Source of the DNA: Suilimivivens sp009774465
GTDB taxonomy: Bacteria; Bacillota; Clostridia; Lachnospirales; Lachnospiraceae
Direction: 5' to 3'
Assembly (NCBI GenBank): GCA_947382645.1
Contig: CANDAE010000002.1
Coordinates: 124,001 to 188,000 of the forward strand
DNA: 64,000 nt
Shown here: positions 50,226 through 58,987 of the stretch, piece by piece
Layout of the letters: every line of letters starts with the position of its first letter
How positions within the stretch are numbered: the first letter of the stretch is position 1
Notes under the pieces: model-generated
What the model was told of the DNA's origin: nothing
Databases searched by the model: none
What the model saw: only the letters and a program-made list of their open reading frames with translations
Program-made: the position numbers and the translations under genes

Positions 50226-51596
50226 TTACTTGTAAGAATCAAAAATTGTAGTTCCCTGCGCCTGAACATCCGCAATCATTTCATCCACTGTCATATCACC
50301 CGCAAGCACCTTCTGGTAATCTGCCTTTGTCAGATCATTTACCTCTGCAAAAGAACCCAGATTATAAAAAGGAGTGGAAGAAGAAATCATATTGATGAAT
50401 ACGGTTTTGTTATAAGGTGTCCCCTCTCCAAAATCATTTAAATATTCTTCACTGGTAACAAATGGCTGAAAATCAGGAATCCCAATGCTCTGTGCTGCCT
50501 TTGCAGCTTCCTGGGTAGTGGTCATGTATTTAATGAAATCCCAGCACACATCTTTATATTCAGACTTGGAACTCATGCACCATCCATTTCCTCTAAAGGA
50601 GGTCAGCCATCTGGTGTTAAATTCCTCATTGATTGGAAGTTCCACTACATCCCATTCAAAAGAATCGCCAATTGCACTTTCATAAGTAGACATATCCCAT
50701 GTAGCGGAAAGGGCCATACCAAATTTACCGGTTTCAAATCCGCCGGTGGAAATCACACCATCCGTTTCATCAGGAGCAAGTCCTCTTTGAATGGAATCCA
50801 CAAACATGGTAATAGTCGCCTTAAATTCTTCATTACCTTCCACGTTCATCTTTGTATTTTCAACATCATAGAACATGTTTCCGTAAAGATTACGGTAAAA
50901 TTCCGGTACGCGTACGCCCCAGCGGATTCCATAAATATCGTCGCCAAGTGCGGATATTTTTTCTGCAGCTTCCAGCATTTCCTTTTCCGTCCAGTCGCTT
51001 GTCGGGTAGGAAAGTCCGGCCTGATCAAACAAAGCCTTGTTATATGCGATTGCAAAAGTCTTGGATACAAAAGGCGCCGCAACAATTCTTCCGTCGTCGG
51101 TCTTCCAGTTTGCTTCTACGGAAGCCATATCCCAATACTCACTGCATCCGTCCTTTTCAATGTAAGGCTTCAAATCCTCAAACAGGAGACTGTCTTTGTA
51201 TGGAAACAACTGGTCGCTTGCCAGTGCAAACACATCAGGCGTTTCTTCTGAGGAAAACCATGTCTGCAGCTTGGTTAAATAGTCCGCTCCTGTACAATAT
51301 TCAAATTCAATCTTCACATTGGGATGGGCCTCCATATATGCATTTGCCAGCCCCATTTTCATTTCAGCTTCCGGATCATCTCCAAAAAATCCAAAGGTTA
51401 AGGATACTTCCTCATCAGTGGAAACTGTCTCTTCCGATTCAACATTCGTGCTCTCCTGTGTGTTGCCGGCAGTGCTGGTACTACCTGTGTTGTCTGCATT
51501 ACTGCCTGTATCTTCCTGTTTGCTTCCGCATCCTACCAGCATGGAAAGAGTTACAGCAGCAGTTAATAAGGAGACTAAAATTTTCTTTTTCAACAT
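50226..51596 (-). CDS. Carbohydrate ABC transporter substrate-binding lipoprotein (SBP family 1)
   Basis: 456 aa. Signal peptide with lipobox LVGC (Cys about 23), a Ser/Thr/Asn-rich tether, then family 1 domain: VSLTFGFFGDDPEAEMKMGLANAYMEAHPNVKIEFEY, TPDVFALASDQLF, FAIAYNKALFDQAGLSYPTSDWT. It is the recognition component for the imported saccharide. RBS GGAGG. First gene of the 12-gene operon, with a consensus promoter and DeoR-type operator in front. Confidence 0.93.
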   Translation of the reverse strand: MLKKKILVSLLTAAVTLSMLVGCGSKQEDTGSNADNTGSTSTAGNTQESTNVESEETVSTDEEVSLTFGFFGDDPEAEMKMGLANAYMEAHPNVKIEFEYCTGADYLTKLQTWFSSEETPDVFALASDQLFPYKDSLLFEDLKPYIEKDGCSEYWDMASVEANWKTDDGRIVAAPFVSKTFAIAYNKALFDQAGLSYPTSDWTEKEMLEAAEKISALGDDIYGIRWGVRVPEFYRNLYGNMFYDVENTKMNVEGNEEFKATITMFVDSIQRGLAPDETDGVISTGGFETGKFGMALSATWDMSTYESAIGDSFEWDVVELPINEEFNTRWLTSFRGNGWCMSSKSEYKDVCWDFIKYMTTTQEAAKAAQSIGIPDFQPFVTSEEYLNDFGEGTPYNKTVFINMISSSTPFYNLGSFAEVNDLTKADYQKVLAGDMTVDEMIADVQAQGTTIFDSYK

Positions 51597-51642
51597 ATCA
51601 CATCCTCCATTTCTTGAGCCTTCCGCTCTTATGCAACTTTTT

Positions 51643-51713
51643 ACGAACGTTTTATGAATATTTTACGTTCGTTTTGTGATTATTATTTTAATTTAACACA
51701 CATATAATGTCAA
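51643..51713 (-). promoter_or_regulatory. Promoter and inverted-repeat operator of the sugar operon
   Basis: TTGACA (51708-51713), 17-bp spacer, TAAAAT (51685-51690) on the minus strand. Immediately downstream, ACGTTCGT (51665-51672) and ACGAACGT (51643-51650) form a perfect inverted repeat with a 14-bp spacer at the expected transcription start, suited to repression by the divergent DeoR protein. Confidence 0.75.
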
Positions 51714-51790
51714 TATTTTTTTCATTTTCAGCAAAATATGCAATTATTTTTCATATTATTTGTCTATTTATTACAATTGTTAATTATTTT

Positions 51791-51825
51791 TGTTGATTTT
51801 CGTTCATATAAATGATATTATATGA
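51791..51825 (+). promoter_or_regulatory. Promoter of the DeoR-type regulator with operator half-site
   Basis: TTGATT, 17-bp spacer, TATTAT on the plus strand. A TCGTTCA half-site, like the CGTTCG of the divergent operator, lies in the spacer, indicating autoregulation. Confidence 0.6.
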
Positions 51826-51864
51826 ATGGATGAACTAAATTGTATGGAAACCGGAGGTAATCAT

Positions 51865-52656
51865 ATGAAGCACAGCGTACATGTAATAGAACAAAGGCGC
51901 AACAAAATCATTGAGCTTCTTCAGCAAAATGGTAAGCAGCAGGTAAACGCATTGAGCGAATATTTCCATGTATCTCCTTTGACAATCCGAAGAGATTTAA
52001 ACGAATTGGAAGAAGCCGGCCTGGTAAAAAGAATTCATGGCGGCGTCAGCCTGCACAAGGAGCCCGAACCGCTCTCTCCTTTTGTTAATAAACAAAGCAC
52101 ACACAATTTTGAAAAGCAGCAGATCGCCCGTTATGCAGCAGAATACGTGCAGGAAGGAAGTACTATATTTATGAATTCCGGCACCACTATCCTGCATTTA
52201 TTAAAGCTTCTTAATCACCGTTTCCTTACTATTGTTACCAATAATCTCCTTGCATATGAATGCTGCCCGCAGTTAAAGGGAAATTTGATCTACACCGGCG
52301 GCGTATATAACGACACCAGCAAGGCATGTCTGGGCGATCTTGCAGTTACTGTGCTGAATCAAATTTATGCGAATTTATGTATTCTTGGCGTAAACGGAAT
52401 CAGCGCCGACAGCGGTGCAACCACTTCACTCCTTCAGGAAACCGTTTTAAACAGTAAAATGATCGAACGATGCAGCGGAAAAGTGATTGTGGTGGCGGAC
52501 AGCAGTAAAATTGGAAAAACCTACAGCTTTACCAGTGCAAAGCTCCAGAATATTGATATTCTTATTACCGGTTCTCAAGCGGATAAGACAGAGCTTGACA
52601 GAATTCGAGAGCAGGGAGTGGAGGTGCATCAGGTGGATTCGGAGGAAAAATTGTAG
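51865..52656 (+). CDS. DeoR-family transcriptional regulator of the sugar locus
   Basis: 263 aa from MKHSVHVIEQRRNKIIELL (GGAGG 7 nt upstream; the ATG at 51826 is in the leader). N-terminal HTH KQQVNALSEYFHVSPLTIRRDLNELEEAGLVKRIHGG is the DeoR signature. C-terminal sugar-phosphate-sensing domain: IFMNSGTTILHLLKLL, LTIVTNNL, CLGDLAVTVLNQIYANLCILGVNGIS, VADSSKIGK. It should release DNA when it binds a phosphorylated intermediate. Divergent from the operon and followed by ribokinase. Confidence 0.92.
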   Translation: MKHSVHVIEQRRNKIIELLQQNGKQQVNALSEYFHVSPLTIRRDLNELEEAGLVKRIHGGVSLHKEPEPLSPFVNKQSTHNFEKQQIARYAAEYVQEGSTIFMNSGTTILHLLKLLNHRFLTIVTNNLLAYECCPQLKGNLIYTGGVYNDTSKACLGDLAVTVLNQIYANLCILGVNGISADSGATTSLLQETVLNSKMIERCSGKVIVVADSSKIGKTYSFTSAKLQNIDILITGSQADKTELDRIREQGVEVHQVDSEEKL

Positions 52657-52791
52657 AATATCTATGAAAAATTATACGATGGCGGGAAGATTTAGGAAAA
52701 CGCTTTAATCAACGCTTCCTTAGGTAATATTTCTGTGAAAAGACTTATGCGCCATGTACTCAAGACAATAGAAAACAGGAGGAACAGGTTT

Positions 52792-53730
52792 ATGAAAAAA
52801 ATTTTGGTGGTGGGTAGTTTGAATATGGATTTTGTGCTGGAAACGCCTCATATTCCACAGGCGGGAGAAACCGTTTCTGGAAGAAAGGTTTCTTTTATTC
52901 CCGGTGGAAAGGGCGCAAATCAGGCTTATACTATTGGCAGGCTTGGAGGAAATGTAAAAATGCTGGGAGCAGTTGGCAGGGATGATTTTGGGCGGGCGCT
53001 TAAAGATAACCTGGCAGGCGTCGGTGTGGATGTGTCGGATGTCTGTGTCTTGGAAAAGGAAGCAACAGGGCAGGCCTATATTGCTATTGATGATGCAGGG
53101 GAAAATTCTATTATTTTAATTGCCGGGGCAAACGGAGCTTTGACTCCGGAGCTGATCAGACAAAATGAAGCGTGTCTGAAAGAAATAATTGAAAGCAGTG
53201 ATATTGTAGTGATGCAGCTTGAGATTCCACTGGAAACAGTATTATATGTAAAAGAACTGGCTGCTTCTTTACATAAGCTTATTATTGTAGATCCTGCCCC
53301 AGCGCTTTCAACAATTCCGGATGGTTTTTGGAAAGAAATTGACTACATAAAACCAAATGAAACTGAACTGTCCATTTTAACCGGAAAGCAGATGAAAACA
53401 CAAGAAGAAATCATAGCAGGTGCAAAACGAATGCTTGAAAAGGGTGTCCGGAATGTGATTGTGACAATGGGCGGCAAGGGCTGTCTGCTTGTAAACCATG
53501 ACCTGGAACAGTTTTTTGAGGCGCGCAGCGTAAAGGCGGTGGATACAACTGCTGCCGGCGACTGCTTTACCGCTTCATTTGCATTAGCCCTTGCCGAAGG
53601 AAAATCCTGCTTCGAGGCAATTGTTTTTGGCCAGGCAGCTTCTTCAATTGCAGTTACCAGAAAAGGGGCTCAGACGTCTATTCCAACCAGAGAAGAAGTA
53701 ATGTCAGTCTACACACAATGCATTAAATAA
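52792..53730 (+). CDS. rbsK: Ribokinase / PfkB-family sugar kinase
   Basis: 312 aa from MKKILVVGSLNMDFVLETPH (GGAGG 9 nt upstream; the ATG at 52735 has no RBS). Conserved FIPGGKGANQAYTIGRLGG, DNAGEN-like DDAGENSIILIAGANG, PNETELSILTG and the catalytic anion-hole DTTAAGDCFTASFA (usually DTF). Closest to ribokinases, so ribose to ribose 5-phosphate is the best guess. It follows the DeoR gene and may phosphorylate a pentose released by the glycosidase-like proteins. Confidence 0.85.
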   Translation: MKKILVVGSLNMDFVLETPHIPQAGETVSGRKVSFIPGGKGANQAYTIGRLGGNVKMLGAVGRDDFGRALKDNLAGVGVDVSDVCVLEKEATGQAYIAIDDAGENSIILIAGANGALTPELIRQNEACLKEIIESSDIVVMQLEIPLETVLYVKELAASLHKLIIVDPAPALSTIPDGFWKEIDYIKPNETELSILTGKQMKTQEEIIAGAKRMLEKGVRNVIVTMGGKGCLLVNHDLEQFFEARSVKAVDTTAAGDCFTASFALALAEGKSCFEAIVFGQAASSIAVTRKGAQTSIPTREEVMSVYTQCIK

Positions 53731-53815
53731 CATATGTGATGTTTTATTCCCCTGTTTTATCGTCATTTCATACGTTGGCGCAAACTTCATGCTTCCTGGA
53801 ATATGCTTATAATAA

Positions 53816-53852
53816 AAAATACTCTGACATGTTCTCACGTCAGAGTATTTTT
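53816..53852. terminator. Bidirectional terminator, ribokinase / DUF4250 genes
   Basis: AAAATACTCTGAC / GTCAGAGTATTTTT, 13-bp perfect stem with A and T runs on either side between convergent genes. Confidence 0.85.
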
Positions 53853-53862
53853 AAATCGTGGT

Positions 53863-54045
53863 TTAATTTTGCGAAATAAATTGGTTCTTTTCTTTATCAT
53901 AAAAATAACCAACGCTATTTAATTTTTCTTCTGTTTCCCGAAGACTTATATCCAGATCATCACATAATGCCTTAAAATCAGAATAGAAATCACGAAGTTT
54001 CAAGTTTATATAGCTCAGCAGCATGTTTGGCTCTTTTGGTATCAT
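53863..54045 (-). CDS. DUF4250 domain protein
   Basis: 60 aa from MIPKEPNMLLSYINLKLRDF (GAGGAGG 9 nt upstream). The pattern P-K-(D/E)-P-x-MLLSYxNxKLRDFYxxxxALCxDL and the ending VGYFYDKEKNQF match DUF4250, a small helical family common in Firmicutes with no known role. It lies 34 bp after the Rpn-type gene. Confidence 0.85.
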   Translation of the reverse strand: MIPKEPNMLLSYINLKLRDFYSDFKALCDDLDISLRETEEKLNSVGYFYDKEKNQFISQN

Positions 54046-54079
54046 TTGATTATTCCTCCTCAACTGTATTAAATAACCT

Positions 54080-55045
54080 TTATATAAAACCAGCTTCTAC
54101 ATACAATTGTTCTCTATAGCCCTGGTCTGAAACTGCTTTTTGTAAATCTTCACTCCTTCCGCAATCCAAAAGCATTTTCACCAGCCTTGCAAAACGATTT
54201 TCTCCCTCAAATCTGCCTGTCGCAAATCCTTCGGCTCTACCTATTGCAATGCCCTCGGCTTTTCCCGCTGTAATGCCTTCGGCCCTGCCTATGGAAATTC
54301 CTTCTTTTCTCCCCTGCCTTACATACTGATCAAATAGTTCGCACACTGTTAAGTCATCCTCCTCTCTGATACCCTGTTCTTCCATCCACCTTTCAATATC
54401 TTCCGTATCCATCTCTCCTGAAAGCACCTTAATCATTTTAATCAGTGCTGCCTTATGTCGGATTTTTCTGTCAGAACGGTACCTTTCTCCTTCCGCAAAA
54501 TAATCCACCACAATCCTCATATCGCTTTGAAACAACTTTCTTGTTTCTTCCGGCAGATGCTTCATTTCAAACACATGAAGTTTTAGTTCATCAATATATT
54601 TCCATGTTTTCTCTGGAATCTGTCTCTTTCTAAATAGCCTCCCAAGCTCTCTGCTTCCTTTCCACCTGGGACTGCCCCAGTACAGGATAAATTCTATCAC
54701 TGGAAAAGAATCCTGCATCTTTCCCTCATACTGCTCCCGGTACACACCGCCCACATAACCGGCTTTACGGAGCAGCATTTTCCCATCCGTTCTGCTTTGA
54801 TTGGCTATCAGATACATAATCTTTACTTTCCCGCCTGATAATTCATATTTACACAGGTCTTCATACTGGCTCCGCAGTTTTTTGCTCCCCTGATAAATGC
54901 TTTCCGTAGGTGCTGGATGCAGACTGGCTTCCTGCGTAATCTCTTCTCCCTCATACAGCAGCACATTAATTACATCTGCCGCAATATCCGTAAAAGATAC
55001 AAATTCCTTTTCCACCGTGTCCTTTTTCTCTTTGGTTTTACCCAT
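54080..55045 (-). CDS. Rpn-family recombination-promoting nuclease / transposase-like protein
   Basis: 321 aa from MGKTKEKKDTVEKEFVSFTD. The N-terminal half belongs to the Rpn (Transposase_31, PD-(D/E)XK) group: RSQYEDLCKYELSGGKVKIMYLIANQSRTDGKM and VIEFILYWG carry the expected acidic and Lys/Gln positions in altered form. Residues about 250-285 contain tandem short repeats (GISIGRAEGITAGKAEG, IAIGRAEGFATGRFEG), a variable tail usual in these proteins. Not a functional insertion sequence: no terminal repeats seen. A GTG 15 bp upstream is an alternative start. Confidence 0.82.
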   Translation of the reverse strand: MGKTKEKKDTVEKEFVSFTDIAADVINVLLYEGEEITQEASLHPAPTESIYQGSKKLRSQYEDLCKYELSGGKVKIMYLIANQSRTDGKMLLRKAGYVGGVYREQYEGKMQDSFPVIEFILYWGSPRWKGSRELGRLFRKRQIPEKTWKYIDELKLHVFEMKHLPEETRKLFQSDMRIVVDYFAEGERYRSDRKIRHKAALIKMIKVLSGEMDTEDIERWMEEQGIREEDDLTVCELFDQYVRQGRKEGISIGRAEGITAGKAEGIAIGRAEGFATGRFEGENRFARLVKMLLDCGRSEDLQKAVSDQGYREQLYVEAGFI

Positions 55046-55371
55046 TCTTCCTCCTTCCACTGGCAGGAAGAAAGATTTATCTTCCTATGGCATTGCTTTC
55101 CATACATCCCTCATTTATCCCTGCCTTATTTGATTTAATTTGGTAATAAAGCAAAGATTCTAAAATAGATGACTACATTTCAAGTTAAAATGCCATTAGA
55201 AAATTAGATTCGAGAACGAATTGACCTTAGAATATTTATGCTTTAATTTATCATATCAAACAAAAAAGTAATTTGTCAATAAATCATTTGTTAAAAATTG
55301 ATAAACAACATACCTTCGTTGTTACGACTAGTGAGACCGCCTGTGAGACCTCTCCGGCTAAGGGCAAACAA
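55046..55371. other. Intergenic, no gene seen
   Basis: Very AT-rich to 55310; then a GC-richer block with GTGAGACC repeated at 55331 and 55344. No ORF with RBS. The block could be part of a small RNA ending in the terminator at 55372-55418, but no convincing promoter was found. Confidence 0.4.
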
Positions 55372-55418
55372 AACCGCCGCAGGCTGCTTATCATCACGCC
55401 TGCGGCGGTTATTTATTT
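55372..55418. terminator. Strong bidirectional terminator downstream of clpB
   Basis: AACCGCCGCAGGC / GCCTGCGGCGGTT, 13-bp perfect GC-rich stem, T-rich on both outer sides. It ends the clpB transcript. Confidence 0.85.
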
Positions 55419-55495
55419 TTTGAATTTATTTATTATGCTGCGTGACCTGACTGCTACTATAGGCAAATCTTTATTTTCCACTTTCCAATGGTAAA

Positions 55496-58084
55496 TTAAC
55501 CTATTTTCCTGACCGCGCCAAGTTCTCCATCCTTCACGTCAATCCAGATCTTATCGCCCTGTTCCACCTGATCTGTTAAAATCAGCTTTGCAGAAAGAGT
55601 TTCCACATATTTTTGAATATAACGCTTTAAGGGCCTTGCACCATATACCGGATCATAAGCATTTTCAACAATAAACTTCTCCGCCTCAGGCGATAATTCC
55701 ACCATAAGCTCTCTGTCTGACAAACGCTTATTTAAATCTGCAATAATCAGTTTAATGATACCACTGATATTTTCCCTGGACAATGGTTTAAACAGGATGG
55801 TTTCATCCAGACGGTTCAAAAATTCCGGCCTGAAATGAGCACGCAGGTCATTCATTACCATTTTCTCTGCTTCTTCATTTATTTTACCATTCTGGTCAAT
55901 CCCCTCTAACAGATAGGATGCTCCTATGTTGGAAGTCATAATCAGTATGGTATTTTTAAAATCTACCGTCCGTCCCTGAGAGTCTGTAATCCGCCCGTCA
56001 TCCAAAACCTGCAGAAGTACATTAAACACGTCCGGATGGGCTTTTTCAATCTCATCAAACAGTACCACGGAGTATGGTTTTCTTCTGACTGCTTCGGTTA
56101 GTTGTCCGCCTTCTTCATATCCCACATATCCGGGAGGCGCTCCAATCAGTCTGGATACCGAATATTTCTCCATGTATTCACTCATATCGATACGAACCAT
56201 GTTGTTTTCATCATCAAATAAAGATGCGGCAAGGGCCTTGGCCAGCTCTGTTTTCCCTACTCCGGTAGGGCCTAAAAACAGGAAAGAACCTATTGGCTTA
56301 GTGGGATCTTTGATGCCTGCCTTGGAACGGATAATTGCTTCCGTCACCTTGGTTACCCCTTCGTCCTGCCCCACTACACGTTTGTGAAGTTCCTCATCCA
56401 GATGCAGCGTTTTGTTCCGCTCACTTTCCGTCAACCTGGAAACAGGGATTCCCGTCCATCTGGAAATAATCTTTGCAATTTCTTCATCCGATACGCTTTC
56501 ATGTACCAGTGACAGATCCTTGTTTTTCACTTGTTCTTCTTCTATCTCCAACTGCTTTTTCAGTGCCGGAAGCTTACTGTAGCTTAATTCGGCAGCCTTT
56601 TCATAATCCCCTTCTCTCTGAGCAATTTCAATTTGACTTCCCACTGCGTCAATTTCTTCCCTGATTTTTGAAAGCTTTTCAACAGAAGATTTTTCATTTT
56701 CCCACTGGGCAATACGATTGTTTAATTCTTCCTTTAGCTCGGCCAATTCTTTCTGCAGGCTTTCCAGACGCTCCATACTTAACCGGTCGTCTTCCTTTTT
56801 CAGTGCAGTTTCCTCAATTTCCATCTGCATTACTTTTCGCTGCAGCTCATCCAGCTCGGTGGGCATGGAATCCAACTCAGTTTTAATCAGGGCACAGGCT
56901 TCGTCTACCAGATCAATTGCCTTATCCGGCAAAAACCGGTCAGAAATATAACGGTTGGAAAGCACCGCCGCACTTACCAGTGCATTATCCATAATCTTAA
57001 CACCGTGGTATACTTCATAGCGCTCTTTCAATCCCCTTAAAATAGAAATCGTATCTTCTACCGTAGGTTCCTCCACCATAACCGGCTGAAATCTTCTCTC
57101 TAACGCCGCATCTTTTTCGATATACTGCCTGTACTCATCTAATGTAGTGGCTCCGATACAATGCAGTTCGCCCCTTGCCAGCATTGGCTTTAACATGTTG
57201 CCGGCATCTAAAGCTCCGTCTGTTTTTCCGGCTCCCACAATGGTGTGCAGCTCATCGATGAAAAGAATAATCTGCCCGTCGCTTTTTTTCACATCCTCCA
57301 AAACTGCTTTTAACCGCTCTTCAAATTCACCTCTGTATTTGGCTCCGGCCACCAGCGCCCCCATATCCAGCGCAAAAATCTTTTTATCCTTTAGTCCCTG
57401 TGGAACGTCTCCCCGCACAATCCTCTGGGCAAGCCCCTCCACCACTGCTGTCTTTCCCACGCCGGGCTCTCCGATTAAAACCGGATTATTTTTTGTTTTT
57501 CTGGATAAAATTCTGATTACATTTCTGATTTCACTGTCCCTGCCGATTACCGGATCAAGCTTTTGCTCTCTGGCTTTCTCCACCAGCTCCTGCCCGTATT
57601 TGGCAAGGGTGTCATAGGTAGCCTCCGGATTGTCAGAAGTAACTCTCTGATTCCCTCTCACAGAGGAGAGTACCTGCAAAAATCTTTCTCTTGCAATGCC
57701 AAACTCCTTAAACAGTTCTTTCACTGCCTTGTTGGGATGCCTGATCATGGCAAGGAATAAATGTTCCACTGACACATATTCATCCGAAAGAGCCTTCGCC
57801 TCATCTTCTGCTGAAATTAAAACCTTGTTTAAATCCTGACCGACATAAATCTGACCACCCTGAACCTTCACTCTTTTTGAAAGGGCTTCTTCTACCTTAT
57901 TTATAAAATACTGAGTATTAATTTCCATCTTTTCCACTAATTTCAGAATCAGACTGTCATCAATGGTGAGCAGGCTGTATAACAAATGCTCCTGCTCAAT
58001 CTCCTGATTTCCATACTCATAGGCAAGTTTTTCGCAGCCTTCCACTGCCTGCATGGACTTTTGTGTAAATTTGTTTATATTCAT
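55496..58084 (-). CDS. clpB: ATP-dependent disaggregase ClpB
   Basis: 862 aa. Clp N-domain (1-145), first AAA+ module with Walker A GEPGVGKT and Walker B LFIDELHT, coiled-coil M domain (about 400-530), second AAA+ module with GPTGVGKT and VLFDEIEKAHPDVFN, and C-terminal D2-small domain. The M domain identifies ClpB, which with DnaK dissolves protein aggregates after heat stress. The ATG at 58084 has GAGGAG 5 nt upstream; a GTG two codons earlier is less likely. A CIRCE element sits in its promoter, so HrcA represses it. Confidence 0.96.
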   Translation of the reverse strand: MNINKFTQKSMQAVEGCEKLAYEYGNQEIEQEHLLYSLLTIDDSLILKLVEKMEINTQYFINKVEEALSKRVKVQGGQIYVGQDLNKVLISAEDEAKALSDEYVSVEHLFLAMIRHPNKAVKELFKEFGIARERFLQVLSSVRGNQRVTSDNPEATYDTLAKYGQELVEKAREQKLDPVIGRDSEIRNVIRILSRKTKNNPVLIGEPGVGKTAVVEGLAQRIVRGDVPQGLKDKKIFALDMGALVAGAKYRGEFEERLKAVLEDVKKSDGQIILFIDELHTIVGAGKTDGALDAGNMLKPMLARGELHCIGATTLDEYRQYIEKDAALERRFQPVMVEEPTVEDTISILRGLKERYEVYHGVKIMDNALVSAAVLSNRYISDRFLPDKAIDLVDEACALIKTELDSMPTELDELQRKVMQMEIEETALKKEDDRLSMERLESLQKELAELKEELNNRIAQWENEKSSVEKLSKIREEIDAVGSQIEIAQREGDYEKAAELSYSKLPALKKQLEIEEEQVKNKDLSLVHESVSDEEIAKIISRWTGIPVSRLTESERNKTLHLDEELHKRVVGQDEGVTKVTEAIIRSKAGIKDPTKPIGSFLFLGPTGVGKTELAKALAASLFDDENNMVRIDMSEYMEKYSVSRLIGAPPGYVGYEEGGQLTEAVRRKPYSVVLFDEIEKAHPDVFNVLLQVLDDGRITDSQGRTVDFKNTILIMTSNIGASYLLEGIDQNGKINEEAEKMVMNDLRAHFRPEFLNRLDETILFKPLSRENISGIIKLIIADLNKRLSDRELMVELSPEAEKFIVENAYDPVYGARPLKRYIQKYVETLSAKLILTDQVEQGDKIWIDVKDGELGAVRKIG

Positions 58085-58180
58085 AAGCACTCCTCTCCGC
58101 CTTATCCTGCAAAAAAGTTCTCTTTACAGTATAACCGGCAATTCCATCCACTATCATTATGAATTCCCCTTGTTCTAGTT

Positions 58181-58224
58181 AGACTATAACACTATCGTTA
58201 GCACTCGTCAATAGCGAGTGCTAA
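58181..58224 (-). promoter_or_regulatory. CIRCE element and promoter of clpB
   Basis: TTAGCACTC-N9-GAGTGCTAA (58198-58224) is a perfect CIRCE operator for HrcA. It overlaps a minus-strand promoter TTGACG, 17-bp spacer, TATAGT, whose -35 lies in the CIRCE spacer. Confidence 0.93.
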
Positions 58225-58290
58225 CAAATTTATAAACAAATTCTAAATTTTTCCATGATAAATTATCAATTCACAGATATGTGACACTAA

Positions 58291-58323
58291 AAAGACAGGC
58301 AAAGCGATCCTCCACCTGTCTTT
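58291..58323 (-). terminator. Terminator of the HAD/BMP/phosphoesterase operon
   Basis: AAAGACAGG pairs with CCTGTCTTT and is followed on the minus strand by TTAGTG. It lies about 40 bp after the phosphoesterase stop. Confidence 0.75.
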
Positions 58324-58360
58324 ACATTTCCAGTTATAATATAATACACCCTTTATCCGC

Positions 58361-58987
58361 CTAAGCAGAAGTACTGCCTGTCCCCTCTTCCGTCGGATAT
58401 TCCACGATATAATATTCATAGGCATTGACTATGGTTGTTTTTCCATAGGTGTCTATCCGCTTAAATTTTCTGCTATAGTTGGCATGTACATGTCCGTGAA
58501 AGAAAAATTTAGGTTCATATTTTTCCATCAGATTTCGAAACACTTCAAAACCACGATGGGGCAGATCCTCCAGATCATTAATCTCACGTGCCGGAGCATG
58601 TGTCACAAGTATGTCAAATCCTTTTTTTCTCCACAGCTTATATTTCAGCTTCCATACCCTTCTGCGCATCTTTAGCTCCGAGTATTGATTGCTTGCTTTT
58701 GGTATATATTCCATTGAACCGCCCAGTCCCAAAATGCGGACTCCTTCATGCACAAAAATATCATCTTCAATACAGATACATCCTTCCGGAGGTGTCTGTT
58801 CATATCTGGCATCATGGTTCCCCCTCACATAAAGCAGCGGCACATTGCAAAGCGTAACAAAAAAAGATAAGTAGGTTGGTGATAAATCCCCGCATGAAAT
58901 GATAAGATCAATATCCTTCAATTTATCCGGCTCATAAAAGTCATACAAATATTTAGATTTCTGATCGGCAAGCACTAGTATTTTCAT
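58361..58987 (-). CDS. Calcineurin-like metallophosphoesterase
   Basis: 208 aa. Two-metal site motifs in order: LADQKSKYLYDF (the usual DxH is degenerate), ISCGDLSPTYL (GDL), VRGNHDAR (GNHD), LVTHAPAREI and FHGHVHANY (GHxH). The missing His in motif I is unusual. Substrate unknown; relatives hydrolyse phosphodiesters or nucleotides. Start codon overlaps the BMP-like gene stop (ATGA), so the two are translationally coupled and probably work together. Confidence 0.85.
   Translation of the reverse strand: MKILVLADQKSKYLYDFYEPDKLKDIDLIISCGDLSPTYLSFFVTLCNVPLLYVRGNHDARYEQTPPEGCICIEDDIFVHEGVRILGLGGSMEYIPKASNQYSELKMRRRVWKLKYKLWRKKGFDILVTHAPAREINDLEDLPHRGFEVFRNLMEKYEPKFFFHGHVHANYSRKFKRIDTYGKTTIVNAYEYYIVEYPTEEGTGSTSA

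Noticed and set aside
50852..51679. 275-codon plus-strand ORF opposite the sugar-binding protein gene
   Set aside because: Shadow of the lipoprotein gene on the other strand; composition unlike protein and no ribosome binding site.
54080..55045. Active insertion sequence
   Set aside because: Rpn-type protein only; no terminal inverted repeats or target duplications seen.
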